From Patescibacteria group bacterium (GTDB lineage: Bacteria > Patescibacteriota > Doudnabacteria > UBA920 > 2-01-FULL-50-11): a stretch of DNA of 17,242 nt. The notes below the pieces were generated by a model. The model made no database searches, was not told the origin of the DNA, and worked only from the letters and a program-made list of their open reading frames with translations. Every line of letters starts with the position of its first letter. Position 1 is the first letter of the stretch. Below, in pieces: positions 1 through 6,076 of this stretch. Both the position numbers and the translations under genes were made by a program. The DNA lies in contig JAMDAJ010000060.1 in NCBI GenBank assembly GCA_023485925.1, positions 1 to 17,242 on the forward strand, in the 5' to 3' direction.

Positions 1-450
1 GGTCTGGTTGATCTTGTTGATAAAACACATCCGCGGCACGTGGTATTTGTCCGCCTGCCGCCACACGGTTTCGCTTTGCGGCTCTACGCCCATTTTGCCG
101 TCAAAAACCACCACCGCGCCGTCAAGGACGCGCAAGCTACGTTCCACTTCCACGGTAAAGTCAACATGACCCGGGGTGTCGATAATGTTGATTTTGTGCT
201 TTTTGGCGTTAGCAGCGCCGGTGAGTTTTTGCGTCCAATAGCAAGTAACGGCCGCGGCCGTGATGGTGATGCCGCGCTCGCGCTCCTGCTCCATCCAGTC
301 GGTGACCGTTTCGCCTTCGTGCACCGAGCCGATCTTGTGGATCAGGCCGGTCTCGTACAAAATGCCTTCGGTCACGGTCGTTTTACCCGCGTCTATATGC
401 GCAATGATCCCGATATTACGGGTAACATCAATCGGATATTCTCTAGGCAT
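1..450 (-). CDS. fusA: Elongation factor G, N-terminal 150 residues (runs off the window)
   Basis: Translocation GTPase that moves tRNA and mRNA through the ribosome. The 150 visible residues cover most of the G domain: P-loop AHIDAGKTT (17-25), switch I with RGITIT (59-64), switch II DTPGH (91-95) and the segment that normally holds the guanine-specificity motif NKxD. Here that motif reads NKIN (145-148), with Asn in place of Asp. The start at 450 is supported by a strong Shine-Dalgarno stretch GGGGAGGTG five bases upstream and by the conserved [18 protein letters not shown] beginning. It is the third gene of a classical str cluster after rpsL and rpsG, but lies 145 bp from rpsG because a second copy of its own 5' end is wedged between them. 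The C-terminal four-fifths lies beyond base 1. Family assignment is certain; the NKIN reading is direct from the bases. Confidence 0.97.
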   Translation of the reverse strand, partial: MPREYPIDVTRNIGIIAHIDAGKTTVTEGILYETGLIHKIGSVHEGETVTDWMEQERERGITITAAAVTCYWTQKLTGAANAKKHKINIIDTPGHVDFTVEVERSLRVLDGAVVVFDGKMGVEPQSETVWRQADKYHVPRMCFINKINQT

Positions 451-454
451 GTTG

Positions 455-463
455 CACCTCCCC
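455..463 (-). promoter_or_regulatory. Strong ribosome binding site of fusA
   Basis: On the minus strand GGGGAGGTG precedes the fusA ATG at a 4-5 nt spacing. Most genes in this window have no recognisable Shine-Dalgarno, so this one fixes 450 as the real EF-G start and argues that the upstream copy is not the translated beginning of EF-G. The site lies within the last codons of the remnant ORF. Confidence 0.8.
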
Positions 464-472
464 TGCGTCGAT

Positions 473-511
473 GCTTGCCCCGTGGTCAAACCGAAGGTTT
501 GTACTACCGGG
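473..511 (-). repeat. 39-nt imperfect palindrome inserted in the EF-G remnant
   Basis: Exactly 13 codons separate the His-18 codon from the IDAG codons in the fusA remnant. The inserted bases form an imperfect hairpin: CAAACC and GGTTTG arms around a short TTC-type loop (about 487-501), extended outward by CCCCGG/ACGGGG-like arms. Because it is a multiple of three and stop-free, the frame stays open. It resembles the short palindromic insertions common in small bacterial genomes, but no second copy is present in this window. Confidence 0.6.
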
Positions 512-595
512 GTGGGCGATAATGCCGATGTTGCGGGTGACGTCAATGGGGTATTCTCGGGGCATGATAAAATCTTGTTTTTGATTAAATAGTTT

Positions 596-1090
596 TTAAG
601 CTTTCCGCTTCTTGGTAAAACGCGCAAAGTGCGCAAAGGCCTTGTTGGCCTCGGCCATACGGTGGGTGTCTTCCCGTTTTTTGAAGGCGGCGCCCTGCTT
701 GTTGTAGGCCTCCATTATCTCCTCGCCCAATTTCATATACATCGGCTTGCCTTTTTTGCTGCGCGAGGCGGCGATCAGCCAGCGCATGCCCAGCGTGGTT
801 TTTCTCGGCTCAAAAACTTCCATCGGCACCTGGTAGTTGGCGCCGCCGATCCGGCGGCCTTTGATTTCCACCAGGGGGCTGACGTTTTTGAGGGCAGTGT
901 CAAAGATCTGTCGCGGCTCGGTGTTCATCTTTTCCTTGATGAAATCAAAAGCATCGTAAAGAATAGTTTGGGCCACGGTCTTTTTGCCGCGCTCCATCAG
1001 ATAGTTGACGAATTTGGCCACCTTCACGTTATTGTAACGCGGGTCGGGAGCGATGGGGTGGCGTTTGTACGAACGGGATTTTCTAGGCAT
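596..1090 (-). CDS. rpsG: 30S ribosomal protein S7
   Basis: Primary 16S rRNA-binding protein that nucleates assembly of the 30S head and contacts E-site tRNA. The 164 residues run from [20 protein letters not shown] through the conserved block [20 protein letters not shown] to the ARFTKKRKA tail. Length is slightly above the usual 156. Family hallmarks include [15 protein letters not shown] (about residues 79-93) and [12 protein letters not shown] (about 100-111). It follows rpsL by 29 bp on the same strand and precedes the fusA remnant by 30 bp, as expected for the str operon. No Shine-Dalgarno is visible before the ATG. In E. coli S7 represses this operon by binding the S12-S7 intergenic region; the 29-bp spacer here looks too short to assume the same control. 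Confidence 0.98.
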   Translation of the reverse strand: MPRKSRSYKRHPIAPDPRYNNVKVAKFVNYLMERGKKTVAQTILYDAFDFIKEKMNTEPRQIFDTALKNVSPLVEIKGRRIGGANYQVPMEVFEPRKTTLGMRWLIAASRSKKGKPMYMKLGEEIMEAYNKQGAAFKKREDTHRMAEANKAFAHFARFTKKRKA

Positions 1091-1119
1091 ATAAAATAGT
1101 TGAAAGTGAGACTCAACAA

Positions 1120-1533
1120 TTAACTCTTTTTCGCGCCGTACTTGCTGCGCCCCCGTTTTCGTGCGTCAACGCCGCCGGCGTCAAGTTTACCGCGAATGAT
1201 ATGGTAGCGCACACCCGGCAAATCTTTCACCCTTCCGCCGCGGATCATCACCACGGAGTGTTCCTGCAGATTGTGCCCGATCCCGGGGATGTAAGCGATA
1301 ACCTCGTCGCCGTTGGTTAAACGCACTTTCGCCACCTTGCGCAAAGCCGAATTCGGCTTTTTGGGCGTGGTGGTGTAAACCTTCAGGCACACGCCCCGTT
1401 TAAAAGGCGAGCCTTTGGGCAGATACACTGGCCGCTGCTTGATAAGATTCAAAGCATGGGTCAAAGCCGGAACGCGACCTTTTTTGGTCTGCGCTTTCCG
1501 ACCGATTCGAACCAATTGGTTGATTGTAGGCAT
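1120..1533 (-). CDS. rpsL: 30S ribosomal protein S12
   Basis: Decoding-centre protein of the small subunit. The signature [20 protein letters not shown] and the block [20 protein letters not shown] are intact. The two lysines whose mutation gives streptomycin resistance elsewhere (KKPNS and GRVKDLPG) are both wild type, so a streptomycin-sensitive S12 is predicted. At 137 residues it is about 13 longer than the E. coli protein. The extra length lies near residues 25-42, between VPAL and PFKRGVC, a region that varies between phyla. The ATG at 1533 is supported by AAGGAG five bases upstream. First gene of the rpsL-rpsG-fusA operon; the only good upstream promoter is at 1764-1792, with a structured leader or small RNA and a palindromic repeat in between. 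Confidence 0.98.
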   Translation of the reverse strand: MPTINQLVRIGRKAQTKKGRVPALTHALNLIKQRPVYLPKGSPFKRGVCLKVYTTTPKKPNSALRKVAKVRLTNGDEVIAYIPGIGHNLQEHSVVMIRGGRVKDLPGVRYHIIRGKLDAGGVDARKRGRSKYGAKKS

Positions 1534-1544
1534 ACTACTCCTTT

Positions 1545-1583
1545 GTCATTCTGAGACGGAGGCGAAGGATCTTTAGATCCTTC
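1545..1583. repeat. Intergenic palindromic repeat (GTCATTCTGAG family-like)
   Basis: The + strand begins GTCATTCTGAGACGGAGGC and ends in a perfect hairpin with 9-bp arms, GAAGGATCT / AGATCCTTC, around TT (1564-1583). Dispersed intergenic palindromes starting GTCATTCTGAG and containing GAAGGATCT- or GAAGAATCT-like arms are widespread in bacterial genomes; assignment to that group is from memory. It lies between the terminator-like hairpin and the rpsL Shine-Dalgarno, so it would sit in the rpsL mRNA leader. Only one copy is present in this window. Confidence 0.6.
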
Positions 1584-1609
1584 ACATCGTTTTAGATGAC
1601 TTACTTAAC

Positions 1610-1635
1610 AAAAAAACCCGCAAGCAAAGGGTTTT
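1610..1635 (-). terminator. Rho-independent terminator or attenuator upstream of rpsL
   Basis: Minus-strand hairpin with arms AAAACCC and GGGTTTT around a 9-nt loop, running into seven consecutive T. The stem has only three GC pairs, so it may be leaky. Placed about 120 nt after the predicted start of the upstream transcript and 76 nt before rpsL, it either ends a small RNA or attenuates the ribosomal-protein operon. Confidence 0.6.
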
Positions 1636-1757
1636 GCTGCTTTCATATCGGGAGGTACTCACCGGAAACCGACGGTGTAGCTTCCCTGCCGATACGACCT
1701 TGATAGAGGTGAATCCCATCCGCCAACTGGCGGACCGCGGGGGTTTCGTATTTAATT
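1610..1757 (-). ncRNA. Candidate structured small RNA or rpsL leader, unidentified
   Basis: About 148 nt between a near-consensus promoter and a terminator-like hairpin, with no convincing ORF. Visible structure: a perfect hairpin TCCGCC-AGTT-GGCGGA (1719-1734); a larger arm closed by TATCGG/CCGATA (1646-1651 with 1689-1694); and inside it CACCG/CGGTG (1660-1664 with 1673-1677). Between these two helices AGUA faces GAA, the sequence pair typical of a loop-E (bulged-G) motif, which suggests a folded RNA rather than spacer. I looked for signatures of SRP RNA (GGAA apex with AGCAGC), 6S RNA, and the TPP, FMN, lysine, fluoride and manganese riboswitches, and recognise none. It could be an independent sRNA or a cis-acting leader controlling rpsL-rpsG-fusA through the hairpin at 1610-1635. 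Confidence 0.55.
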
Positions 1758-1763
1758 GCGGTC

Positions 1764-1792
1764 ATTATAACGCTTCAAAACACGCGCGTCAA
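1764..1792 (-). promoter_or_regulatory. Sigma70-type promoter TTGACG-N17-TATAAT
   Basis: The minus strand carries TTGACG (1787-1792), exactly 17 bases, then TATAAT (1764-1769). The expected start of transcription is near A1757. It is the best promoter in the window and the only clear one upstream of rpsL. It lies just 14 bp before the stop of the upstream protease gene on the same strand. Confidence 0.8.
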
Positions 1793-1805
1793 GCGGCGAG
1801 GCGGA

Positions 1806-2432
1806 TCAAAACCCGACGCCCACGAAATATTTGAGGAAAAAGGTGATGACCGGGATCAAGAGCGCGTCCAGCCAACCCAGGTATAAAAACGCGATGATAA
1901 GCACAAAGCCCCAGCGCTCCAAGGAAAACAACACCGGCAAAAACCGCTCCGAAAGCACGCCGGCTAAAACTTTCGAGCCATCCAAAGGCGGAATGGGAAT
2001 GAGGTTGAACACGCCCAAAACCACGTTGATGATGACCACTTGCAGTAAAAACTGCCCACTCAAACTGGAAAGCGCGAACAAGCCAAAGCGCAACGGCAGG
2101 GCAGAGGCGATTGCCAGCAGAAAGTTGGAGCCGGGCCCCGCCAAAGAGACCAGCATCATGTCACGCTTGGGGTGCCGTAGATTGGCGTAATTAACGGGCA
2201 CCGGCTTGGCCGAGCCTAAAACGATTTGGCCGGAAGTCACGATCCATAAAAGCGCCGGCAATAAAATCGAGCCAAAAATATCCAAATGCGGCAGCGGATT
2301 CAAAGTCAGCCGGCCGGCGTTACGCGCCGTGGGGTCGCCCAATTTTTCCGCGATGATGCCGTGCGAAACTTCGTGCACCACAACGGAAAAGATGAGAATG
2401 ACGACGGAAATGATAAGACTCAAAACGTCCAT
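1806..2432 (-). CDS. Site-2-type intramembrane metalloprotease (peptidase M50, YwhC-like)
   Basis: Predicted zinc-dependent protease cutting within the membrane. The zinc site HEVSH (20-24) lies in the first hydrophobic segment and the third ligand motif NLIPIPPLDG (143-152, Asp-151) in a later one, the defining pair of the M50 family. Hydrophobic segments lie at about 5-25, 50-70, 92-115, 125-150 and 170-200. At 208 residues it is the compact form without PDZ or CBS domains, so it is not a full RseP or SpoIVFB equivalent. Its substrate cannot be inferred. It is transcribed away from rpmB, with a 67-bp shared upstream region; no clear Shine-Dalgarno is seen. Its stop lies 14 bp upstream of the promoter driving the rpsL leader, so some readthrough into that operon is possible. 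Confidence 0.9.
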   Translation of the reverse strand: MDVLSLIISVVILIFSVVVHEVSHGIIAEKLGDPTARNAGRLTLNPLPHLDIFGSILLPALLWIVTSGQIVLGSAKPVPVNYANLRHPKRDMMLVSLAGPGSNFLLAIASALPLRFGLFALSSLSGQFLLQVVIINVVLGVFNLIPIPPLDGSKVLAGVLSERFLPVLFSLERWGFVLIIAFLYLGWLDALLIPVITFFLKYFVGVGF

Positions 2433-2445
2433 AACTTTTCTGCTA

Positions 2446-2474
2446 TTGACTAATCAGCGGGAAGACTGTAATCT
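2446..2474 (+). promoter_or_regulatory. Probable rpmB promoter TTGACT-N17-TAATCT
   Basis: TTGACT (2446-2451), a 17-base spacer and TAATCT (2469-2474). The -35 box matches five of six consensus bases; the -10 box is weaker (TAnnnT kept). Predicted start near 2482, giving a leader of about 18 nt to the rpmB ATG. Confidence 0.55.
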
Positions 2475-2499
2475 AACAAAGTCAATTAACTGAATTTTC

Positions 2500-2688
2500 A
2501 TGCGACAGTGTGCCATCTGCGGTAAAGGATACAAACGGGTGTTCGCCCGCAGCCATTCCCACCGCGCGACCATCAAAAAACTTCAAATCAATTTGCAGTG
2601 GACCAAATTCGCCGGCCGACGGGTGAAAGCTTGCACCCAGTGTATCAAATCTTTGGGCAAGGGTAAACCGGTCAAAGCCGCCGCTTAA
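2500..2688 (+). CDS. rpmB: 50S ribosomal protein L28, zinc-ribbon form
   Basis: Small large-subunit protein. The 62 residues contain two CxxC pairs (Cys-4/Cys-7 and Cys-45/Cys-48) that would bind one zinc ion, the GKG turn after the first pair, the SHSHRATIKKLQINLQW core corresponding to the L28 consensus SHS..KTKRR..PNLQ, and the CxxCIKSL ending. The basic residue that usually follows PNLQ is changed, but the overall pattern is clear. Monocistronic: own promoter (2446-2474), terminator 20 bp after the stop. No Shine-Dalgarno; the ATG at 2500 is the only start that includes the first zinc pair. Confidence 0.93.
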   Translation: MRQCAICGKGYKRVFARSHSHRATIKKLQINLQWTKFAGRRVKACTQCIKSLGKGKPVKAAA

Positions 2689-2706
2689 TTTCTACGAACG
2701 AGAACG

Positions 2707-2731
2707 CAAAAACGGCTCAGAGCCGTTTTTT
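2707..2731. terminator. Bidirectional intrinsic terminator between rpmB and the CofE-like gene
   Basis: Arms AACGGCT and AGCCGTT around CAG, flanked by A5 on the left and T6 on the right. It can act for rpmB on the + strand and for the nine-gene sugar operon on the minus strand, whose last stop codon is at 2733-2735. Confidence 0.9.
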
Positions 2732-2732
2732 G

Positions 2733-3479
2733 TTACTCCCGACTTTCGCCCCTTCTCCACTTCGCTCCGGAAAGCAGCGGCTGGTACAAGTCCTCTGCAG
2801 TGGGCACTTCAAACCGGCCATAACGATTCTGAGATAAATACTTCCCGGCCAAGAATTGCACGTCTAATTTTCCGGAAATTACCGCGAAAGGTGTCCGCTC
2901 CCCGCCCTCACCCATCGCCAGCACCGCGGCGGCGGCCAGCGCGTCCACCACGTTGGCCTGCGTCATTTTCATCTTACGGCCAAAAAGACTCATTCGTCCC
3001 CGATACGACCGAAGCGGCGCAAACCCAAAATACGAAAGGCCAAAACCCAAAGTCCCGCGTCGCAAGGGCACGGTGTGGCTGTCAGTAATGATGACACCGA
3101 ACTTCTGGAGTTTCCGCTCCTTTTTCAACCGGCGGCAGATTTTTTCCGCCGACCGAGCCGGGTCCCTTGGCCAGAGCACGAAATAACCGTCGAACTCGTC
3201 CACGCCGGCCGAGGCGGTGAGGATATTGCGTTTCAGCGTCAATAACACGTGGCCGCCGGGGACTTTCGAGCGCTCGATGTATTTTTCCGCTTCGCGCTTC
3301 ACCACTATGTCGGAACCAGCCGTCTTTTTTATAACGCGTCCTTCGCACACACTTATTACTTTGGAACTAATGGCGAGAATGGATTTTTCGGCAAGCGGAA
3401 TTTTCTCCAGATAAGAAAACAGGTCGTCACCTATGCCGACGACCTTAGCGGTTCTGTGAGATTGAATACGGATGCTCAC
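2733..3479 (-). CDS. CofE-like gamma-glutamyl ligase (putative F420-0/folate-type)
   Basis: Member of the CofE/FbiB N-terminal family (COG1478), whose known members add glutamate by gamma linkage to coenzyme F420-0 using GTP and a divalent metal. Visible hallmarks: ISSKVIS and EGR near residues 37-48; ITDSHTVPLRRGTLGFGLSY (about 131-150), corresponding to the family's TDTFGRPWR..G region; and the C-terminal N..DALAAAAVLAMGEGGERTP. The 248 residues match the usual length. In similar small genomes such proteins are annotated as putative folate-metabolism ligases; the real acceptor is unknown, and no other F420 gene is seen here. Last gene of the operon, one base after the ROK kinase stop, just before the terminator. 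Confidence 0.85.
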   Translation of the reverse strand: MSIRIQSHRTAKVVGIGDDLFSYLEKIPLAEKSILAISSKVISVCEGRVIKKTAGSDIVVKREAEKYIERSKVPGGHVLLTLKRNILTASAGVDEFDGYFVLWPRDPARSAEKICRRLKKERKLQKFGVIITDSHTVPLRRGTLGFGLSYFGFAPLRSYRGRMSLFGRKMKMTQANVVDALAAAAVLAMGEGGERTPFAVISGKLDVQFLAGKYLSQNRYGRFEVPTAEDLYQPLLSGAKWRRGESRE

Positions 3480-3480
3480 T

Positions 3481-4278
3481 TTACCTGTTGTTTAAATATT
3501 CCACCCCACCGTAAAGCCCGGCCAGCTGGCCAAGTTTGGACGGCACAAGCGGAGGCAGGGGCACGTTGCTCTTCATTCTGGTTTTGAGGGCCCAAAGTTC
3601 CGCGTTAAGTTTTGGCAATTTTATGGCTCTTGCCCCGACCATCCCGCCGCCCAGCACCAATACTTCCGGCGACCAGAACAATATCGCGTTAAAAAGTCCT
3701 AAAGTCAGCTGCCTGTGGACCTCCGCCCACACTTTCGTGTCGTGGATTTTTTCCGCCGGCCGGCCGAAACGCCGGTATAAACCGGCGCCGCTGACTTTTG
3801 ATTCCAGGTCGGAGTCGGCAGAGATCATCTGGCGGCCAATAGACCAACCCCAGGTCCTGCGATCAAGTTTGCCGTCCACTACCCGCGCGCCGTTGATACC
3901 CGAGGAGACGGTCAGATACGCAACTATTGCCTTGCCTCTCCCCGCGCCGCGCCGCGCTTCGCCCAATGCCGCCAGTTCCACATCGTTGGCCGAATACACC
4001 GGGCAGCGGAAACGCCGCCGCAGCTCGCCTTCCAAATCGGGGAAAGCCCAGCCGGAAAGATTGCGGAGTTTCCCCCACTTCTTGGTTTTTAAATCCTTGT
4101 GTCCCGGCAGGCAGCCGGCGATGCCGGAAAGTTTCTGCTTACCGACGTACTCGGCGATTTTCTTAAGCCCGATTTGAAAGCCCTTCGGCGTGCGGAATTC
4201 CACCGGATGCAACAGCCGGCCGGATCTTACGAACGCCAAGCGTGTATTCGTCGCGCCTATGTCGAAAACTAATTGCAT
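3481..4278 (-). CDS. ROK-family sugar kinase, divergent glucokinase-like
   Basis: Actin-fold sugar kinase of 265 residues. The ATP-binding DIGATNTR is at 6-13, a SANDVELAALGEA segment at about 117-129 carries the usual catalytic Asp context (ND), SSGINGARVVDGKL follows at about 151-164, and LGGGMVGA is at about 229-236. Unlike standard ROK glucokinases it lacks the CxCGxxGC zinc loop, and the E-x-GH sugar-binding step after the G-rich loop is replaced by GWSIGRQM. Substrate specificity is therefore uncertain. The start at 4278 is chosen because DIGATNTR should lie near the N-terminus and AAGGA precedes it; the longer frame to 4359 would add unrelated residues that overlap the Smr gene. It follows Smr by 4 bp within the sugar operon, which fits phosphorylation of imported hexose. 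Confidence 0.85.
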   Translation of the reverse strand: MQLVFDIGATNTRLAFVRSGRLLHPVEFRTPKGFQIGLKKIAEYVGKQKLSGIAGCLPGHKDLKTKKWGKLRNLSGWAFPDLEGELRRRFRCPVYSANDVELAALGEARRGAGRGKAIVAYLTVSSGINGARVVDGKLDRRTWGWSIGRQMISADSDLESKVSGAGLYRRFGRPAEKIHDTKVWAEVHRQLTLGLFNAILFWSPEVLVLGGGMVGARAIKLPKLNAELWALKTRMKSNVPLPPLVPSKLGQLAGLYGGVEYLNNR

Positions 4279-4282
4279 AATT

Positions 4283-4600
4283 TTATTCCTTTTCGGACAA
4301 AATAACGTAAATTCTGGCCCCTTGTTCGCTGGGGACCGTGGATCCGCGCCACGCCTCAACCAACGGGCTGGAACTCAAATAGTCTTCCACAACTTGCCGC
4401 AGCCGGCCCGTGCCCTTACCATGGACAACGCGAAGATACCGATGGCCGGACATGAACTGATGATTTATAAAAATGTCTAATTCCCCCTCAGCTTCTACCG
4501 CTGACCGGCCGTGCAAATCCAAACTCACGGTTTCTCTGCCGGATTCGGCCTTCATGAACGCTAATTCGATTTCGTTCGGTCGGTTTTCCGATTCCGCCAT
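4283..4600 (-). CDS. Smr-domain protein (small MutS-related)
   Basis: A stand-alone Smr domain of 105 residues. LDLHG (about 27-31) and HGKGTGRLR (about 60-68) are the two signature motifs of this fold, which occurs at the MutS2 C-terminus and in small nucleases. Stand-alone members often act as DNA or RNA endonucleases; the role here is unknown. Start: the ATG at 4600 lies two bases after the UGA of the upstream isomerase. The frame is open further upstream to 4690, but those residues read through the isomerase gene in another frame and are not used. A later ATG would begin at the MKAESG segment. Position inside a sugar-phosphate operon probably reflects genome compaction rather than shared function. 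Confidence 0.85.
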   Translation of the reverse strand: MAESENRPNEIELAFMKAESGRETVSLDLHGRSAVEAEGELDIFINHQFMSGHRYLRVVHGKGTGRLRQVVEDYLSSSPLVEAWRGSTVPSEQGARIYVILSEKE

Positions 4601-4602
4601 TT

Positions 4603-5559
4603 TCAGACGATTAGTTTTTTGAATTCTTCCACCATCGGCACCTGCTCCGATTCCAAACCGTAAGCTTCGGCGGTATAAAGCGCGGCCCAATCGGCTAACA
4701 GCAGACTCGAAAAAAGTTTTTCCAGACGATTTGCGCCGGCCAACTCCAATACCTCAACCGGCAACCCCCGATCGCGATAAAGCTTGGCCGTTACCTCAAA
4801 ACGCTTTCGCACCTGCGGATGGTCCTCACCGTCTTTTAAAAAGACAAAATGAAATGACCGAGATAGTTCGCGGCTGGGCTCTTTAACATCAAACCCGTTC
4901 ATCTCGTTGTGATTGACTTCCGGAAACACATTATAGAACGCGGGCACCTTGCCCGTTTCGTTGAACTTGATTTTCCACATATAGGCCAACGGAAAATTTC
5001 GCGATGATGCGTAAATTACCGGCACGTGGCCGCGCAGTTTTTCCGCCAAAGATTTTCCGGTCGGCTCTTGGAGGCCCGGATCAAGGGTTTTGGCCAATTC
5101 CTTCGCCGCCGCCGTCTGGTCTTTCAATTTCATCACCTTAAGCAAGGCCATGAACAAAAATCCCGTGGCGGATCTGGGCTGTATGCCGGTTTGGGGGATC
5201 ACCACATACGGCACCTGCCGGGTTTTCGCCGTTTCGATTAGTTTGCCGCCGGTGGCGATGGCAACAACGGGCAAGCCGGCCAAAAGAGCCGCTTCCAAAG
5301 AACTCTTGGTCTCCTCGGTGTTGCCGGAGTAAGAAATCGCGATGACCAGGGTTTTTTTCCATTCTCCCGCGGGCAAACCATAATCCTTGTGGACAGTCAG
5401 ATCCAACTCGGGTAAGACGCTTTTTAAAACTTCCGCCGGCTGGGGCGAACCGCCCATGCCGCAGACCAGGAATTTCTTATATTTTTTCAACTTCCCGCCC
5501 TCGATTTTGGGGCGGTATTTGAATTGTTTGTGAAAATTCACTATTGCATCGCGCATCAT
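4603..5559 (-). CDS. Bifunctional phosphoglucose/phosphomannose isomerase
   Basis: SIS-fold isomerase interconverting glucose-6-phosphate, mannose-6-phosphate and fructose-6-phosphate, of the archaeal-type PGI/PMI family rather than classical Pgi. Motifs in order: CGMGGSPQPAE (33-43), the phosphate-binding loop SYSGNTEET (76-84), IQPRSATGF (126-134), the catalytic-Glu region VNHNEMNGF (215-223) and the C-terminal VEEFKKLIV, whose lysine is characteristic of the family. Length 318, normal. Stop is UGA, showing standard code. In the operon it supplies fructose-6-phosphate to transketolase and transaldolase and takes the product of the ROK kinase. It lies 10 bp after the CYTH-like gene and 2 bp before Smr. 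MM at the start leaves the first or second Met possible. Confidence 0.92.
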   Translation of the reverse strand: MMRDAIVNFHKQFKYRPKIEGGKLKKYKKFLVCGMGGSPQPAEVLKSVLPELDLTVHKDYGLPAGEWKKTLVIAISYSGNTEETKSSLEAALLAGLPVVAIATGGKLIETAKTRQVPYVVIPQTGIQPRSATGFLFMALLKVMKLKDQTAAAKELAKTLDPGLQEPTGKSLAEKLRGHVPVIYASSRNFPLAYMWKIKFNETGKVPAFYNVFPEVNHNEMNGFDVKEPSRELSRSFHFVFLKDGEDHPQVRKRFEVTAKLYRDRGLPVEVLELAGANRLEKLFSSLLLADWAALYTAEAYGLESEQVPMVEEFKKLIV

Positions 5560-5569
5560 AAACTCGCTT

Positions 5570-6067
5570 TTACTTTTTAAACTCCGGGTGCTCGTGCCAG
5601 TAAAGTTTGTTATAGGGCAAGTCGACCGTTTCGGAAAAACCGTTCGCGGACAAATACTGCTTGGCCTCCTCCACCGGCTCGCGCGAAATGGAGTAAACCT
5701 TTAAAAACGCCCGGTCGGGGAACTGCTTGATATAATCAAAATCGCATTTGACCATGAATTTTTTCCAGGCGTACACGCGGTTGATCCGGTTCATTTCGAT
5801 CTCAATGGGATGCTTTGTCATCAAATTTTGCAACTCCTCTTGATCCACGGTTTTGCCCATGATGACAAAAACGCCTTTCATCAGTTTGATCTGATAAAAA
5901 ATCGTGCCTTCGCCGGAAACTTTAAGCTTAAAGGAGTCGTGCCGGCGGGTTTTGAGATAAATGTCCAGGTCGGTGTATTCTTCGGTGAACATCAGGCCCA
6001 AAGATGACGCGACCTCCGGCTCTTCGTCGCGGCTGATTTGATACTTCACCTCGTAGAAATCAAGCAT
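5570..6067 (-). CDS. CYTH-like (class IV adenylate cyclase/triphosphatase fold) protein
   Basis: 165 residues. Features recalling CYTH proteins: an N-terminal EVKYQI strand (6-11, the family's ExExK in degenerate form, with only one Glu); charged alternating strands YLKTRRHDSFKLKVSGEG (37-54) that in this fold line a tunnel binding triphosphate groups; IEIEMNRINRVYAWK (about 88-102); and KCDFDYIKQFPDRAFLKVYS, matching the usual v.lD.i..lG.f.EiE pattern loosely. Known members cut inorganic triphosphate or thiamine triphosphate, or cyclise ATP. The degenerate first motif makes catalytic activity doubtful, and the assignment rests on pattern only. Located between transaldolase and the isomerase with gaps of 9 and 10 bp. 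Confidence 0.5.
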   Translation of the reverse strand: MLDFYEVKYQISRDEEPEVASSLGLMFTEEYTDLDIYLKTRRHDSFKLKVSGEGTIFYQIKLMKGVFVIMGKTVDQEELQNLMTKHPIEIEMNRINRVYAWKKFMVKCDFDYIKQFPDRAFLKVYSISREPVEEAKQYLSANGFSETVDLPYNKLYWHEHPEFKK

Positions 6068-6076
6068 GTTTTTTTG

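Larger units (their letters stand above)
443..565 (-). pseudogene. Duplicated EF-G N-terminus, 40-codon leader-like ORF before fusA
   Basis: An open frame beginning [18 protein letters not shown], identical over 18 residues to the start of the adjacent fusA, then 13 foreign residues (20-31 include [11 protein letters not shown]), then IDAG, the next four residues of EF-G, then EVQHA and a TAG stop. At DNA level 12 of the first 18 codons and three of the four IDAG codons differ from fusA, and every difference is synonymous. The frame ends inside fusA: its TAG lies within ATGCCTAG, so the two frames overlap by 8 nt and could be translationally coupled. No Shine-Dalgarno is visible before its ATG, which lies 30 bp after the rpsG stop, where a native fusA would be expected. 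Best reading: a remnant of a second, diverged fusA left by recombination or gene replacement. A functional leader peptide is possible; assembly error cannot be excluded. Confidence 0.75.

Noticed and set aside
1719..1734. TCCGCC-GGCGGA hairpin as an independent terminator
   Set aside because: No T-tract follows on either strand. It is better treated as part of the RNA structure.
1637..1757. SRP (4.5S) RNA or 6S RNA
   Set aside because: The GGAA apex and AGCAGC internal loop of SRP RNA are missing, and there is no long central bubble with paired 5' and 3' ends as in 6S RNA. Kept as an unidentified RNA.
1634..1834. A 66-codon + strand open frame upstream of rpsL
   Set aside because: It overlaps the protease gene end and the structured RNA region, has no promoter or ribosome binding site, and its translation shows no family features.
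4600..4690. Longer start for the Smr gene at 4690
   Set aside because: The extra 30 residues lie entirely over the 3' end of the isomerase gene and are Arg/Gly-rich, typical of an out-of-frame reading. The ATG at 4600 directly follows the isomerase stop.
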